Below, piece by piece: positions 1 through 7,905 of a stretch of DNA of 64,000 bases (the stretch's first letter is position 1; each line of letters starts with the position of its first letter). The DNA comes from Geodermatophilus obscurus. GTDB taxonomy: Bacteria > Actinomycetota > Actinomycetes > Mycobacteriales > Geodermatophilaceae. The notes under the pieces are model-generated. The model saw only the letters and a program-made list of their open reading frames with translations. It did not search any database and was not told the origin of the DNA. The position numbers were made by a program, and so were the translations under genes. The stretch covers positions 372,001 to 436,000 of the forward strand of contig NZ_FOWE01000001.1 in NCBI RefSeq assembly GCF_900115395.1, read 5' to 3'.

Positions 1-91
1 CGGTGTCCAGCCCGCCGGGGCCGGCGGGCCGCCCGGACCCGGCCGGGTCGGGGGCAGCGATCCCGTCGTGGACGTGCAGGTCGGTGCTCAT
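1..91 (-). CDS. 5' end of an unidentified gene, running off the left edge
   Basis: Only the first 30 codons lie in the window. The ATG at 91 (complement) has a strong purine-rich site (GGAGGGAGG) about 7 bases upstream. A TAGCGT hexamer at 132-137 on the same strand is a plausible -10. The visible peptide begins MSTDLHVHDG and continues into a Gly/Pro/Asp-rich stretch, which looks like an unstructured N-terminus rather than a recognisable domain. No function can be assigned from so little sequence. The signals, not similarity, support the call. Confidence 0.55.
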   Translation of the reverse strand, partial: MSTDLHVHDGIAAPDPAGSGRPAGPGGLDT

Positions 92-131
92 GGCGTCCGC
101 CTCCCTCCGCGGTACCGGGTCCGGAGCGCGG

Positions 132-137
132 ACGCTA
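132..137 (-). promoter_or_regulatory. candidate -10 hexamer TAGCGT for the gene starting at 91
   Basis: TAGCGT on the minus strand lies about 40 bases before the ATG at 91, giving a leader of roughly 35 bases that contains the GGAGGG site. No convincing -35 was seen, which is common for actinobacterial sigma-70-type promoters. The remaining sequence up to 348 shows no supported gene. Confidence 0.3.
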
Positions 138-348
138 GGCCGCCCCACGCCGGGCCGCCCCGCGAGCGGGGGCACGTCACCGGGGAGAGGGCACCGGGCC
201 GCCCGTTCGGGTCCGGCAGCCGCAGGTGCTCGCCGAGCGTCACGTCCCCCGTGCGGGTGGTCGGCCGCGCGCCGTCCTGCCGGGGACGGCCGGGGAGCCC
301 CACGCTCGTGCCGTGCCCTCCGACGACCGGCTGCCGGCTCCCGGCGAC

Positions 349-588
349 ATGACCGTCCCGCCCTGGTCGGGGTGGGAGGAGGTCCTCGCCGGGGTGCTGG
401 TCCTCATGGCGGCCGGCGTCGTCCTCCTGCTCGCCGCGCTGGCGCGCGGCGGGGCAGGGGAGCGCGCCGACTGGCAGGCCTGGCTGGCGGCCCGGCCGAC
501 CCGGCGCACCGCGGACTCCCCGGCCGCGGCGCCGGGGCCTGCGACGGCGCCGGGGCCGGAGACGTGCGGGGGCCCGCCCGGCCGCTGA
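349..588 (+). CDS. small single-pass membrane protein, unknown function
   Basis: A 79-aa reading frame starting MTVPPWSGWEEV. Residues about 10-30 form one clear hydrophobic helix (VLAGVLVLMAAGVVLLLAAL). A charged stretch with a WQAWLAARP motif follows, then a Pro/Ala-rich tail, so it looks like a membrane-anchored small protein. An upstream in-frame start at 226 exists, but it adds only low-complexity Arg/Pro sequence and lacks a ribosome binding site. The gene converges on the MMPL transporter 6 bases away. I do not recognise a family. The membrane segment in the middle of a usable frame is the main support. Confidence 0.45.
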   Translation: MTVPPWSGWEEVLAGVLVLMAAGVVLLLAALARGGAGERADWQAWLAARPTRRTADSPAAAPGPATAPGPETCGGPPGR

Positions 589-594
589 CCGGCG

Positions 595-2724
595 TCAGCT
601 CCCGACCGGGGCCTGCGACGGCGCCGGGGCCGCGGCGACCCCGGCGGCGGGCACCTCGGGCTCGTCGGGACGCCGCGCCAGCCGGCTGGGCCACCACATC
701 CACCGGCCGACGTCGAGGGTCAGGGCGGTGACCAGCACCGAGCGGACGACGATCGTGTCCAGCAGCACCCCCAGGGCGACGGCGACGCCGAGCTGCGTGA
801 GGAAGGTCAGCGGCAGGGTGCCCAGCACCGCGAAGGTCGCCGCGAGCACCAGCCCGGCCGAGGTGATGACCCCGCCGGTGGCGGCCAGCCCGACGAGCGC
901 GCCGCGCCGGGTGCCGTGGTCGGCGGCCTCCTCCCGCACCCGGGTCATCAGGAAGATGTTGTAGTCGATGCCGAGCGCGACGAGGAACACGAAGACGAAC
1001 AGCGGGAAGGAGCTGTCGGTCGCGGTCACGCCGATCGTCCAGTCGAAGACGAGGGCGCTCAGGCCGAGGGCGGCGCCGTAGGACAGCACCACCGTCGCGA
1101 TCAGCAGCAACGGGGCCACCAGCGCCCGGAGCAGCAGGGCGAGCACCGCCAGGACGACGAGCATGATCAGCGGGATGACCACGCGGTTGTCCCGCTGCGA
1201 GGCGTTCTGGACGTCGAGGTTCAGGGCGGTGTTCCCGCCGACCAGCGCCTGGCCGTCGCCGGCGTCGTCGAGCGCGGTGCGCAGCCGGTCGATGGTGGCG
1301 TAGGCGGCGGCGCTGTCGAAGCGGTCGGCCAGCGAGGCCTCCACGAGCGCGTCGTCCCCGACCACCTGCGGGTCCCCGACCTGGGCGATGCCGTCGGTCG
1401 CGGCCACGGCGTCGGCGACCTCGTCGGCGGTGTCGGCCGTCGTCACGACGTAGACGGAGTTGCCCGCGACGGCGGGGAAGTGCCGGGCCGCCGCGGCGTC
1501 GCCCGCGATGGACTCCGGGGTCCCGCGGAAGCTCTCGGCCTGGGTCAGCCCGCTCGGGTCGAGCCGGGTCACGGCCAGGCAGGCGAGCAGGAGCAGCACG
1601 CTCGTGACCACCCAGGTGGCCCGGGGGCGCGGCCGGATCGCGGCACCCACGCGGGCCCAGATCCCCGTCGCGCTCGGCTCGGCGCTGCCGAAGCTCGGCC
1701 GCACCGGCCAGAACACCCAGCGGCCGCAGATGACCAGCAGCGACGGCAGCAGCGTCATGAGCACGAGCAGGGTGACGGCGACGCCGATGGCGGCGACCGG
1801 GCCCAGGCCCGCGGTCGAGTTCATCTGCGCGGCGACCAGGCACAGCATGCCCAGCACCACGGTGCCGCCGCTGGCCAGGACGGCCGGCCCGGCCCGGTGC
1901 ACGGCCTCGGTCATGGCCTCGTGCCGGTCGGTGTGCAGCCGCAGCTCCTCCCGGTACCGCGCGACCAGCAGCAGGGCGTAGTCGGTGCCCGCGCCGACCA
2001 CCAGGACGGTGAGGATGCTCGCGCTCTGGGCGTTCACCGTGAGGTCGGCGTAGCGGGCCAGCAGGTAGACCACCGCCTGCGAGCAGAACAGGGCGATGAC
2101 CGCCGAGAAGATCGGCAGGATCCACAGCACCGGGCTGCGGTAGGTGAGCAGCAGGATCACGATGACGACGCCCAGGGCCGCGATCAGCAGCGTGCCGTCG
2201 ATCCCGGCGAAGGCCTCGGAGGAGTCGGCCGCGGAGCCGGCGGGACCGGTCACGTAGGCGGTCAGCCCGTCGGGGCCGTCGGAGGCCTCGGCGCGCATCC
2301 CGTCGACCAGCGGGGCGATCGCCTCCCAGCCGTCGGGTCCCACGTTCAGCGGAACGACCAGCTGCAGCGCCTGCCCGTCCTCGGACGGGATGGGCCCCAC
2401 CACGGCGCCGTCGAGCGCGTCCAGGCGGCCGAAGGCCTCGACGTCCTGCTGCACCGCCGCCTGGTCCTCCGGCGTCAGCCCGTCCGTGCGCTCGTAGAGC
2501 ACCACCGCGGGGATGAGGTCGGGGTCCGAGCCCAGGTCGACCTGCCGCTCCAGTGCCCGGGTCGACTCCGCGTCCGACGGCAGCCACGCCGCGACGTCGT
2601 TCTCCTGCTGGTCGGTCAGCCCGCCGGCCAGCGGGGCCGACACCCCGGCCAGCACCAGCCAGACCACGAGCACCACCCACTTCAGGCGCGGGTGGCTGAC
2701 ACGGGACGCGAACGACCTGCCCAC
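595..2724 (-). CDS. MMPL/RND-family membrane exporter
   Basis: A 709-aa protein with the two-repeat MMPL architecture. Each half has one N-terminal transmembrane helix, an extracytoplasmic domain, then a block of about five helices. The hallmark motif GTDYALLLVARYREEL is in the first block and GIDYNIFLMTRVREE in the second; these carry the Asp-Tyr pair associated with proton relay in MmpL proteins. The length fits the shorter bacterial MMPL type, without the cytoplasmic tail of mycobacterial MmpL3. Family members export lipids, siderophores or drugs using the proton gradient; the substrate here is unknown. It starts at an ATG preceded by GGAGGAGCC. No accessory (MmpS-like) gene is adjacent. 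The promoter must lie in the 485-base divergent gap upstream. Confidence 0.88.
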   Translation of the reverse strand: MGRSFASRVSHPRLKWVVLVVWLVLAGVSAPLAGGLTDQQENDVAAWLPSDAESTRALERQVDLGSDPDLIPAVVLYERTDGLTPEDQAAVQQDVEAFGRLDALDGAVVGPIPSEDGQALQLVVPLNVGPDGWEAIAPLVDGMRAEASDGPDGLTAYVTGPAGSAADSSEAFAGIDGTLLIAALGVVIVILLLTYRSPVLWILPIFSAVIALFCSQAVVYLLARYADLTVNAQSASILTVLVVGAGTDYALLLVARYREELRLHTDRHEAMTEAVHRAGPAVLASGGTVVLGMLCLVAAQMNSTAGLGPVAAIGVAVTLLVLMTLLPSLLVICGRWVFWPVRPSFGSAEPSATGIWARVGAAIRPRPRATWVVTSVLLLLACLAVTRLDPSGLTQAESFRGTPESIAGDAAAARHFPAVAGNSVYVVTTADTADEVADAVAATDGIAQVGDPQVVGDDALVEASLADRFDSAAAYATIDRLRTALDDAGDGQALVGGNTALNLDVQNASQRDNRVVIPLIMLVVLAVLALLLRALVAPLLLIATVVLSYGAALGLSALVFDWTIGVTATDSSFPLFVFVFLVALGIDYNIFLMTRVREEAADHGTRRGALVGLAATGGVITSAGLVLAATFAVLGTLPLTFLTQLGVAVALGVLLDTIVVRSVLVTALTLDVGRWMWWPSRLARRPDEPEVPAAGVAAAPAPSQAPVGS

Positions 2725-3209
2725 GGCGGGCTCCTCCGGGTCTGCCGGGCCCCCGCACCCCGGACGGCGACGGTGCGGCGCGGACGCTAGCGAGGGAGGG
2801 TGTGACCCGTCACCCGACTTCCGCGCGCGGACGGCGGCCCGCGGCGGGGCCCGGCGTGCGCTGCACCGACGTCACCGGCCGTTTGCGCACCGTGACCGGT
2901 CCCGGGCGCCGCGCTCGCGGACGACGCACCGGGACCGCCCTGCCGGTCGCCCCGGGTCCCTCGGCGGGCCACGGTCACGGGGCTCCGGGCGTCGGCGACC
3001 ACGTGCTGGCCGACCGGAGCGAGGACGGCTACCGGTCCCGCGACGTCGGGGTGACCGGGAGCGCGTGGACCGGACCGGGGCCGCGCGCCCGGCCGTGTCG
3101 GCAGGGTGTCGGTCCCGTGACGGACCGTTCACACCCCGGCTTCCTCCGGTCCACCCGGGTCACCTAGCCTCCTGCGCACTGGCCTGTGCCCCATGAGGGA
3201 GATCACTGC
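2725..3209. other. 485-base divergent intergenic region
   Basis: This gap separates the MMPL gene (minus) from the 5'-nucleotidase gene (plus). It holds a TAGCGT-like -10 on the minus strand near 2790, a short palindrome GTGAC-CC-GTCAC at 2802-2813, and a TAGCCT -10 candidate for the plus gene at 3165-3170. Frames cross it, but they are Arg/Pro-rich with no family-like sequence, so I call no gene. Confidence 0.5.
3165..3170 (+). promoter_or_regulatory. candidate -10 (TAGCCT) of the 5'-nucleotidase gene
   Basis: TAGCCT lies 40 bases before the ATG at 3210, predicting a leader of about 33 bases that contains the AGGGAGA ribosome site. The same hexamer occurs before ssb (37886-37891, minus) and before the PIG-L gene (51568-51573), which suggests a preferred -10 form here. 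Confidence 0.35.
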
Positions 3210-4877
3210 ATGAAGTCCCGTCCCGTCGTCGCACTCACCGCCACGGCGTGCCTGTCCGTCCTCGCGGTCACGACCGCCGCCCCCGCCGCCGCCAAGCCGG
3301 CCGGGCCCAAGCCGGTCGACGTCCAGCTGCTCGCCTTCAACGACTTCCACGGCGCGCTCACGCCGCCGTCGGGCTCGGGCGGGCGGGTGTCCACCGGCGC
3401 CACCACCACCGTCGACGCCGGCGGCGCGGCCTACTTCGCCACCCACCTGCGCCAGCAGGAGGCGGAGAACAAGGACACGCTGACGATCAGCAACGGTGAC
3501 CTGATCGGCGGCAGCCCGTTCCTGTCGGCGCTGTTCCGTGACGAGCCGACCGTCGAGGCGATGAACCTCCTCGGCCTCGACATCGCCACCGTGGGCAACC
3601 ACGAGTTCGACGAGGGCGTCGCCGAGCTGCGCCGCGTGATCGACGGCGGCGCCTGCCACCCCATCGACGGTTGCCTCGACGGCGACGGTTACGCGGGCTC
3701 CGACGCCGACTGGCTGGCCGCCAACGTCGTCGACCGGAGGACGCAGCAGCCGATCCTGCCCCCGTACGAGGTCCGCAAGGTCCGCGGCGTGGAGATCGGC
3801 GTCATCGGCGCGGTCCTGGAGGGCACCCCGTCCATCGTGTCGGCCGCCGGCATCGCCGACGTCCAGTTCCTCGACGAGATCCAGACGATCAACCGCTACG
3901 TCGCCGAGCTCCAGCGCCAGGGCGTCGAGACGATCGTGGTGTCGCTGCACGAGGGCGGCTCCGCCGGGACCGACGTCAACGGCTGCACCAACCCGACCGG
4001 CCCGGCCTTCGACATCACCCGCGGGATCTCCGACGCGGTCGACGTCGTCATGACCGGCCACTCGCACAGCGGCTACGTCTGCGAGGGCGCCAACGAGGTC
4101 GACGGCAAGCTCGTCACCCAGGCGCTGTCCAACGGCCGGCTCATCACCGACATCGACCTGAGCATCGACCGCCGCAGCGGCGACGTGGTGGCCGCGGCCG
4201 CCGAGAACGTGGTCGTCACCCGGGACGTGGCACCTGCCGCCGACGTGCAGGCCCTCGTCGACCGGTACGCCGCCATCGCCGCGCCGATCGCGAACGAGCC
4301 GGTCGGGGACGTCACCGCCGACATCACCCGCGCGCAGGAGCCCCTGTACGGCGCCGTCCTCGGCGAGTCGTCGCTGGGCAACCTCATCGCCGATGCGCAG
4401 CTGGCGGCCACCGACGACGAGGCGGGCGCCGTCGCGGCGTTCATGAACCCCGGCGGCGTGCGCGCCGACCTGCTGGCCGGCGAGGTCACCTACGGCGAGG
4501 CGTTCGAGGTGCAGCCGTTCAACAACCTGCTCACCACGCTCGACCTCACCGGTGCGCAGCTGTACGCGCTGCTGGACCAGCAGTTCACCCTCGGTCGGGT
4601 GCTCGCCCCGTCGGCGTCGGTCGCCTACACCGTCGACGACGCCACCGGCACGGTGGTGCCCGGGAGCCTGACGATCGGCGGCGTGGCCGTCGACCCCGCC
4701 GGGACCTACCGGATCACGGTGAACAACTTCCTGGCCGGGGGCGGTGACGGCTTCACGGTGCTGACGCAGGGCACCGACGTCGAGAACCAGCCCGGCTTCG
4801 ACGTCGACGCGCTGATCGCCTACCTGGCCGGGGAGCCGGTGGCCCCGCCGGCGACCGACCGGATCACGGTCGGCTGA
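3210..4877 (+). CDS. secreted 5'-nucleotidase / metallophosphoesterase (UshA family)
   Basis: A 555-aa protein. The first ~35 residues are a classic signal peptide (MKSR, a hydrophobic run, AAPAAA). The metallophosphatase core follows with LLAFNDFHGAL (metal Asp/His), GNHEFDEG (NHE motif), SLHEGG and TGHSHSGY. From about residue 360 comes the C-terminal 5'-nucleotidase domain, with the substrate-binding segments QPFNNLL and NNFLAGGGDGF that stack nucleobases in UshA. Family members hydrolyse extracellular nucleotides or UDP-sugars to salvage nucleosides and phosphate. The ATG at 3210 is chosen because AGGGAGA precedes it and the signal peptide starts there; the GTG at 3186 would spoil the signal. 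No sortase signal or C-terminal anchor is visible, so it is probably released. Confidence 0.9.
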   Translation: MKSRPVVALTATACLSVLAVTTAAPAAAKPAGPKPVDVQLLAFNDFHGALTPPSGSGGRVSTGATTTVDAGGAAYFATHLRQQEAENKDTLTISNGDLIGGSPFLSALFRDEPTVEAMNLLGLDIATVGNHEFDEGVAELRRVIDGGACHPIDGCLDGDGYAGSDADWLAANVVDRRTQQPILPPYEVRKVRGVEIGVIGAVLEGTPSIVSAAGIADVQFLDEIQTINRYVAELQRQGVETIVVSLHEGGSAGTDVNGCTNPTGPAFDITRGISDAVDVVMTGHSHSGYVCEGANEVDGKLVTQALSNGRLITDIDLSIDRRSGDVVAAAAENVVVTRDVAPAADVQALVDRYAAIAAPIANEPVGDVTADITRAQEPLYGAVLGESSLGNLIADAQLAATDDEAGAVAAFMNPGGVRADLLAGEVTYGEAFEVQPFNNLLTTLDLTGAQLYALLDQQFTLGRVLAPSASVAYTVDDATGTVVPGSLTIGGVAVDPAGTYRITVNNFLAGGGDGFTVLTQGTDVENQPGFDVDALIAYLAGEPVAPPATDRITVG

Positions 4878-4899
4878 CCTCCCGCCCACCCGCAGCACA

Positions 4900-4941
4900 C
4901 GGCGGGCGTCGCCGGTCCTCACGGGCCGGCGGCGCCCGCCG
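4900..4941 (+). terminator. strong hairpin after the 5'-nucleotidase gene
   Basis: Two 16-base arms (4900-4915 and 4926-4941) pair at 15 Watson-Crick positions plus one G-U, around a 10-base loop. The hairpin begins 22 bases after the stop codon. There is no U-tract, which is usual for actinobacterial terminators. Confidence 0.65.
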
Positions 4942-5058
4942 TCGGCGTTCCCGGGGCCGGTGCGCGGCCGCGACGGGCACGCTGGGATGCTCGTGGGGTC
5001 ACCGTCCCGGACCGGCGGGCGCGGCCTGCGGTCCCGCGCCCGAGGAGGTCCGCGCACC

Positions 5059-6267
5059 GTGCCCAGAGCCCTGCTGCTGGAGAACATCGACCCGGTGGCG
5101 GTCGGCCTGCTCGAGGCGGCCGGCTACGAGGTGGAGTCGCGGCGGGGGGCGCTCGACGAGGACGACCTCGTCGCCGCGCTCGACGGCGTCGACGTGCTGG
5201 GTATCCGGTCCAAGACCCAGGTCAGCGCCGAGGTGGCGCGGGCCCGTCCCGGCCTGGCAGCGGTGGGCGCCTTCTGCATCGGCACCAACCAGATCGACCT
5301 GGGCGCGGCGGCAGCGGCCGGCGTCGCGGTGTTCAACGCGCCGTACTCCAACACCCGCAGCGTGGTCGAGATGGCGATCGCCGAGATCATCGTCCTGGCC
5401 CGCCGGCTGGTCGACCGGGACCGCGCGCTGCACGCCGGCACCTGGGACAAGTCGGCGGCCGGCAGCCACGAGGTCCGCGGGCGGACGCTGGGCATCGTCG
5501 GCTACGGCAACATCGGCAGCCAGCTGTCGGTGCTCGCCGAGGCGCTGGGCATGCGGGTGCTGTTCTACGACCTCGAGGACAAGCTCGCGCTCGGCAACGC
5601 CGAACGCTGCGACACCCTCGAGGAGCTGCTCGAGCGCGCGGAGACGGTCACGTTGCACGTCGACGGGCGGGCCGGCAACGCGGGGATGTTCGGCGCCGAG
5701 CAGTTCGCCCGGATGCGCCGGCGCAGCCTGTTCCTCAACCTCTCGCGCGGGTTCGTCGTCGACCACGAGGCGCTGCGCGAGCACGTGCTCAGCGGGCACG
5801 TCGCCGGGGCCGCCGTCGACGTCTTCCCCGACGAGCCCCGCGAGCAGGGCGACGCGTTCACCTCCGTGCTGCGCGGCCTGCCCAACGTCATCCTCACGCC
5901 GCACGTCGGCGGGTCGACGCAGGAGGCACAGCACGACATCGGGCGGTTCGTCGCCGGCAAGCTCGTCGACTACACCGCCGCCGGGACGACGACGCTGAGC
6001 GTCAACCTGCCCACCGTGGTCCTGCACGGCTCGTCGGCGGCGCGCTTCGCGTTGCTGCACCGCAACGTGCCCGGTGTCCTCGCCCGCGTCGACGCGCTGG
6101 TCGGCGGGCACGGGCTCAACGTCGACGGTCAGGTGCTGGCCACCCGCGGCGAGCTCGGCTACGCCGTCACCGACGTGAGCGCGCCGCTGCCGCCGGACCT
6201 GCTGGCGGCGCTGCGGGCGCTCCCGGAGACCCTGCGGCTGACCGTCCTCGGCGGCCGGGCCGACTGA
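5059..6267 (+). CDS. serA: D-3-phosphoglycerate dehydrogenase, short (E. coli-like) form
   Basis: A 402-aa protein catalysing the first step of serine synthesis, oxidation of 3-phosphoglycerate with NAD. The substrate domain holds RSKTQV and FCIGTNQID. The Rossmann domain holds GIVGYGNIGSQLSVLA, the catalytic Arg in LNLSRGFVVD, and the His in LTPHVGGSTQEAQ. About 75 C-terminal residues (HRNVPGVLARVDALV onward) look like an ACT domain for serine feedback. The length matches the E. coli enzyme (410 aa), not the ~530-aa form usual in actinobacteria. GTG at 5059 is preferred because GAGGAGG precedes it by about 10 bases; longer versions add Arg/Gly-rich residues with no homologous look. Hairpins on both sides suggest a single-gene transcript. 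Confidence 0.92.
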   Translation: MPRALLLENIDPVAVGLLEAAGYEVESRRGALDEDDLVAALDGVDVLGIRSKTQVSAEVARARPGLAAVGAFCIGTNQIDLGAAAAAGVAVFNAPYSNTRSVVEMAIAEIIVLARRLVDRDRALHAGTWDKSAAGSHEVRGRTLGIVGYGNIGSQLSVLAEALGMRVLFYDLEDKLALGNAERCDTLEELLERAETVTLHVDGRAGNAGMFGAEQFARMRRRSLFLNLSRGFVVDHEALREHVLSGHVAGAAVDVFPDEPREQGDAFTSVLRGLPNVILTPHVGGSTQEAQHDIGRFVAGKLVDYTAAGTTTLSVNLPTVVLHGSSAARFALLHRNVPGVLARVDALVGGHGLNVDGQVLATRGELGYAVTDVSAPLPPDLLAALRALPETLRLTVLGGRAD

Positions 6268-6276
6268 CGATCCGTC

Positions 6277-6298
6277 GACCGCGCACCCCCGCGCGGTC
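6277..6298 (+). terminator. hairpin after serA
   Basis: Perfect 8-base arms GACCGCGC / GCGCGGTC around a 6-base loop, starting 9 bases after the serA stop. Confidence 0.55.
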
Positions 6299-6372
6299 CG
6301 GACGCGCCGTCCCCCGGTCGCGGCGGGCGCCGGCCACCGCCCACGGCCGGGCCGGGAGGCCACGGTGCCCCC

Positions 6373-6840
6373 ATGGCAGCCGACCAGCCGTCCCCGTGGA
6401 CCGGAGCGCTCGCGGGGTACGCGGCGAGTCACGCCATGGACGTCGCGACCGGCTGGGTCTACGACCGGCAGAGCGAGGCGTCCCGGCGGCGGGCGGGGGA
6501 GATCGCGCCGGGCGGCACGCTCGTCCAGCTGGGCAAGCAGCTCGGCCGCGCCGCGGGCCGCGACCTCGACGGTGCGACGGCGGGCCGGGTGGCGACGGCG
6601 GTGCACCGCACGCTGGGTGTCGGCTACGGCGTGCTCGCCGCGGCGCTGGTGCGCCGGGGCGTGCGCCCCCTCGCCGCCGGTCCCCTCGTCGGTGCCGGCG
6701 CCTTCCTGCTCGTCGACGAGGGCACGGCGCTGCCGGCGATGACCGCCTACCCGCTGGTGAGCCACCTGCGCGGCGTGGTCGGGCACGCCACGGTCGGGGT
6801 CGTGATCGGCGTCCTGCTCCGGCTGACCGCCCGGCCCTGA
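6373..6840 (+). CDS. small membrane protein, possibly DUF1440/YagU-like
   Basis: A 155-aa protein with several hydrophobic segments: one near the N-terminus (GALAGYAASHAMDVATGW), a pair at about 83-118, and one at the C-terminus (VGHATVGVVIGVLLRL). The pattern of a short amphipathic start, WVYDRQSE, and later helices rich in Gly/Ala resembles the YagU-like membrane proteins, but I am not certain. The ATG lies 105 bases after serA, with no strong ribosome site visible (GGGAGG is about 14 bases upstream). The stop lies 23 bases before the next gene. Function unknown. Confidence 0.7.
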   Translation: MAADQPSPWTGALAGYAASHAMDVATGWVYDRQSEASRRRAGEIAPGGTLVQLGKQLGRAAGRDLDGATAGRVATAVHRTLGVGYGVLAAALVRRGVRPLAAGPLVGAGAFLLVDEGTALPAMTAYPLVSHLRGVVGHATVGVVIGVLLRLTARP

Positions 6841-6863
6841 CGACCGCACGCCAGGATGGTCCG

Positions 6864-7718
6864 GTGCGACTCGGCCTGACGTACGTCCCCACCTTCCCCC
6901 CGGAGCGGCTGCGGGAGGTGGCCATCGGCGCGGAGGCCGCCGGCCTCGACGAGCTGTGGGTGTGGGAGGACTGCTTCGAGCAGAGCGGCATCGCCTCGGC
7001 CGCGGCGGCGCTGGCCTGGACGAGCACGATCCCGGTGGGCATCGGGCTGCTGCCGGCCCCGCTGCGCAACGTCGCCCTCACCGCGATGGAGCTGGCCACG
7101 CTGGGGCGGCTGTTCCCCGGCCGGCTGGTCGCCGGCGTCGGGCACGGCGTCCAGTCGTGGATGGGCCAGGCCGGTGCCCGGGTGGCGTCCCCGCTGACGC
7201 TGCTGGAGGAGTACGCCACCGCGCTGCGGCGGCTGCTCGGTGGGGACCGGGTCACCGTCCAGGGCCGCTACGTCACCCTCGACGACGTCGCCCTCGGCTG
7301 GGCGCCGTCCCCGCCACCGCCGTTGATGCTGGGCGGGGTGGGGCCGCGGTCGCTCACGCAGGCCGCCCGGCTCGGCGACGGCAACCTGCTGGGCACCGCG
7401 ATGACCGAGGAGGAGGTCCGCGCCGCCTGCGACGCGGTGCGCGCCGCCCGCGACGGCGACCCGCACCCGGTGGTGGTGAGCGTGATCGTCGCGACCGGAC
7501 CGGACGCGCAGGAGCGGGTCGACCGCGAGGTGCCGCACTGGGGCCGGGCGCCGGGGGAGGGGGCCGCCGTCGCCGGGGACGCGGCGACCGTCGCCGCGGC
7601 GTTCCGCCGGCTCGGGGACGCCGGCGTCACCTCCGTCGCCGTCCACCCGACCCGGGACGAGCCGGACCTGGCCGGCCTCCTGCGCTTCCTCGGCCGGGAG
7701 GTCCGGCCCCTGCTGTGA
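6864..7718 (+). CDS. LLM-class F420/FMN-dependent oxidoreductase
   Basis: A 284-aa TIM-barrel luciferase-like protein. The N-terminal strand RLGLTYVP, WVWEDCFEQSGI, GIGLLPAPLRN and RLVAGVGHGVQSWMGQ follow the bacterial luciferase/F420-reductase pattern, as does LMLGGVGPRSLTQAARLGDG. Members use reduced FMN or F420 to oxidise or reduce small organic compounds; F420 is likely in an actinobacterium, but the substrate is unknown. The GTG at 6864 has no good ribosome site. CAGGAT sits exactly 6 bases before it, consistent with a leaderless transcript. An identical CAGGAT-N6-GTG arrangement occurs before the gene at 63022-63432. Confidence 0.82.
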   Translation: MRLGLTYVPTFPPERLREVAIGAEAAGLDELWVWEDCFEQSGIASAAAALAWTSTIPVGIGLLPAPLRNVALTAMELATLGRLFPGRLVAGVGHGVQSWMGQAGARVASPLTLLEEYATALRRLLGGDRVTVQGRYVTLDDVALGWAPSPPPPLMLGGVGPRSLTQAARLGDGNLLGTAMTEEEVRAACDAVRAARDGDPHPVVVSVIVATGPDAQERVDREVPHWGRAPGEGAAVAGDAATVAAAFRRLGDAGVTSVAVHPTRDEPDLAGLLRFLGREVRPLL

Positions 7719-7722
7719 GCCG

Positions 7723-7905
7723 TCAGGGGGCCCGGTCGGACGCGGCGGAGGCGACGGCCTCGTCCCGGGTCGGGAAGGGCCCGGCGGTGCGGCCGTCGGA
7801 CCGACAGGTCCAGCCGTAGCCGCCGGGGACCTGCTCGACGAGGTAGCCGTCCGGGTCGGCGGGTCCGTGTCCCGGGCGGTCGGTCGGGTCGCCGGGGTCG
7901 GTCAC
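7723..7905 (-). CDS. small conserved-looking protein coupled to the phosphodiesterase gene
   Basis: A 60-aa reading frame with GYLVEQVPGGYGWTCRSDGR and a following PFPTRDEAVASA helix. This resembles small DUF2188/AP2-like one-domain proteins (strands then helix), but I cannot name it firmly. Its GTG at 7905 overlaps the TGA of the upstream phosphodiesterase in a GTGA arrangement, strong evidence that it is translated. It converges with the oxidoreductase gene, leaving 4 bases between stop codons. Confidence 0.6.
   Translation of the reverse strand: MTDPGDPTDRPGHGPADPDGYLVEQVPGGYGWTCRSDGRTAGPFPTRDEAVASAASDRAP

Noticed and set aside
2802-2813. GTGAC-CC-GTCAC as a CRP site
   Set aside because: The gap between TGTGA and TCAC is 4 bases instead of 6. 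It is left as an unassigned short palindrome.
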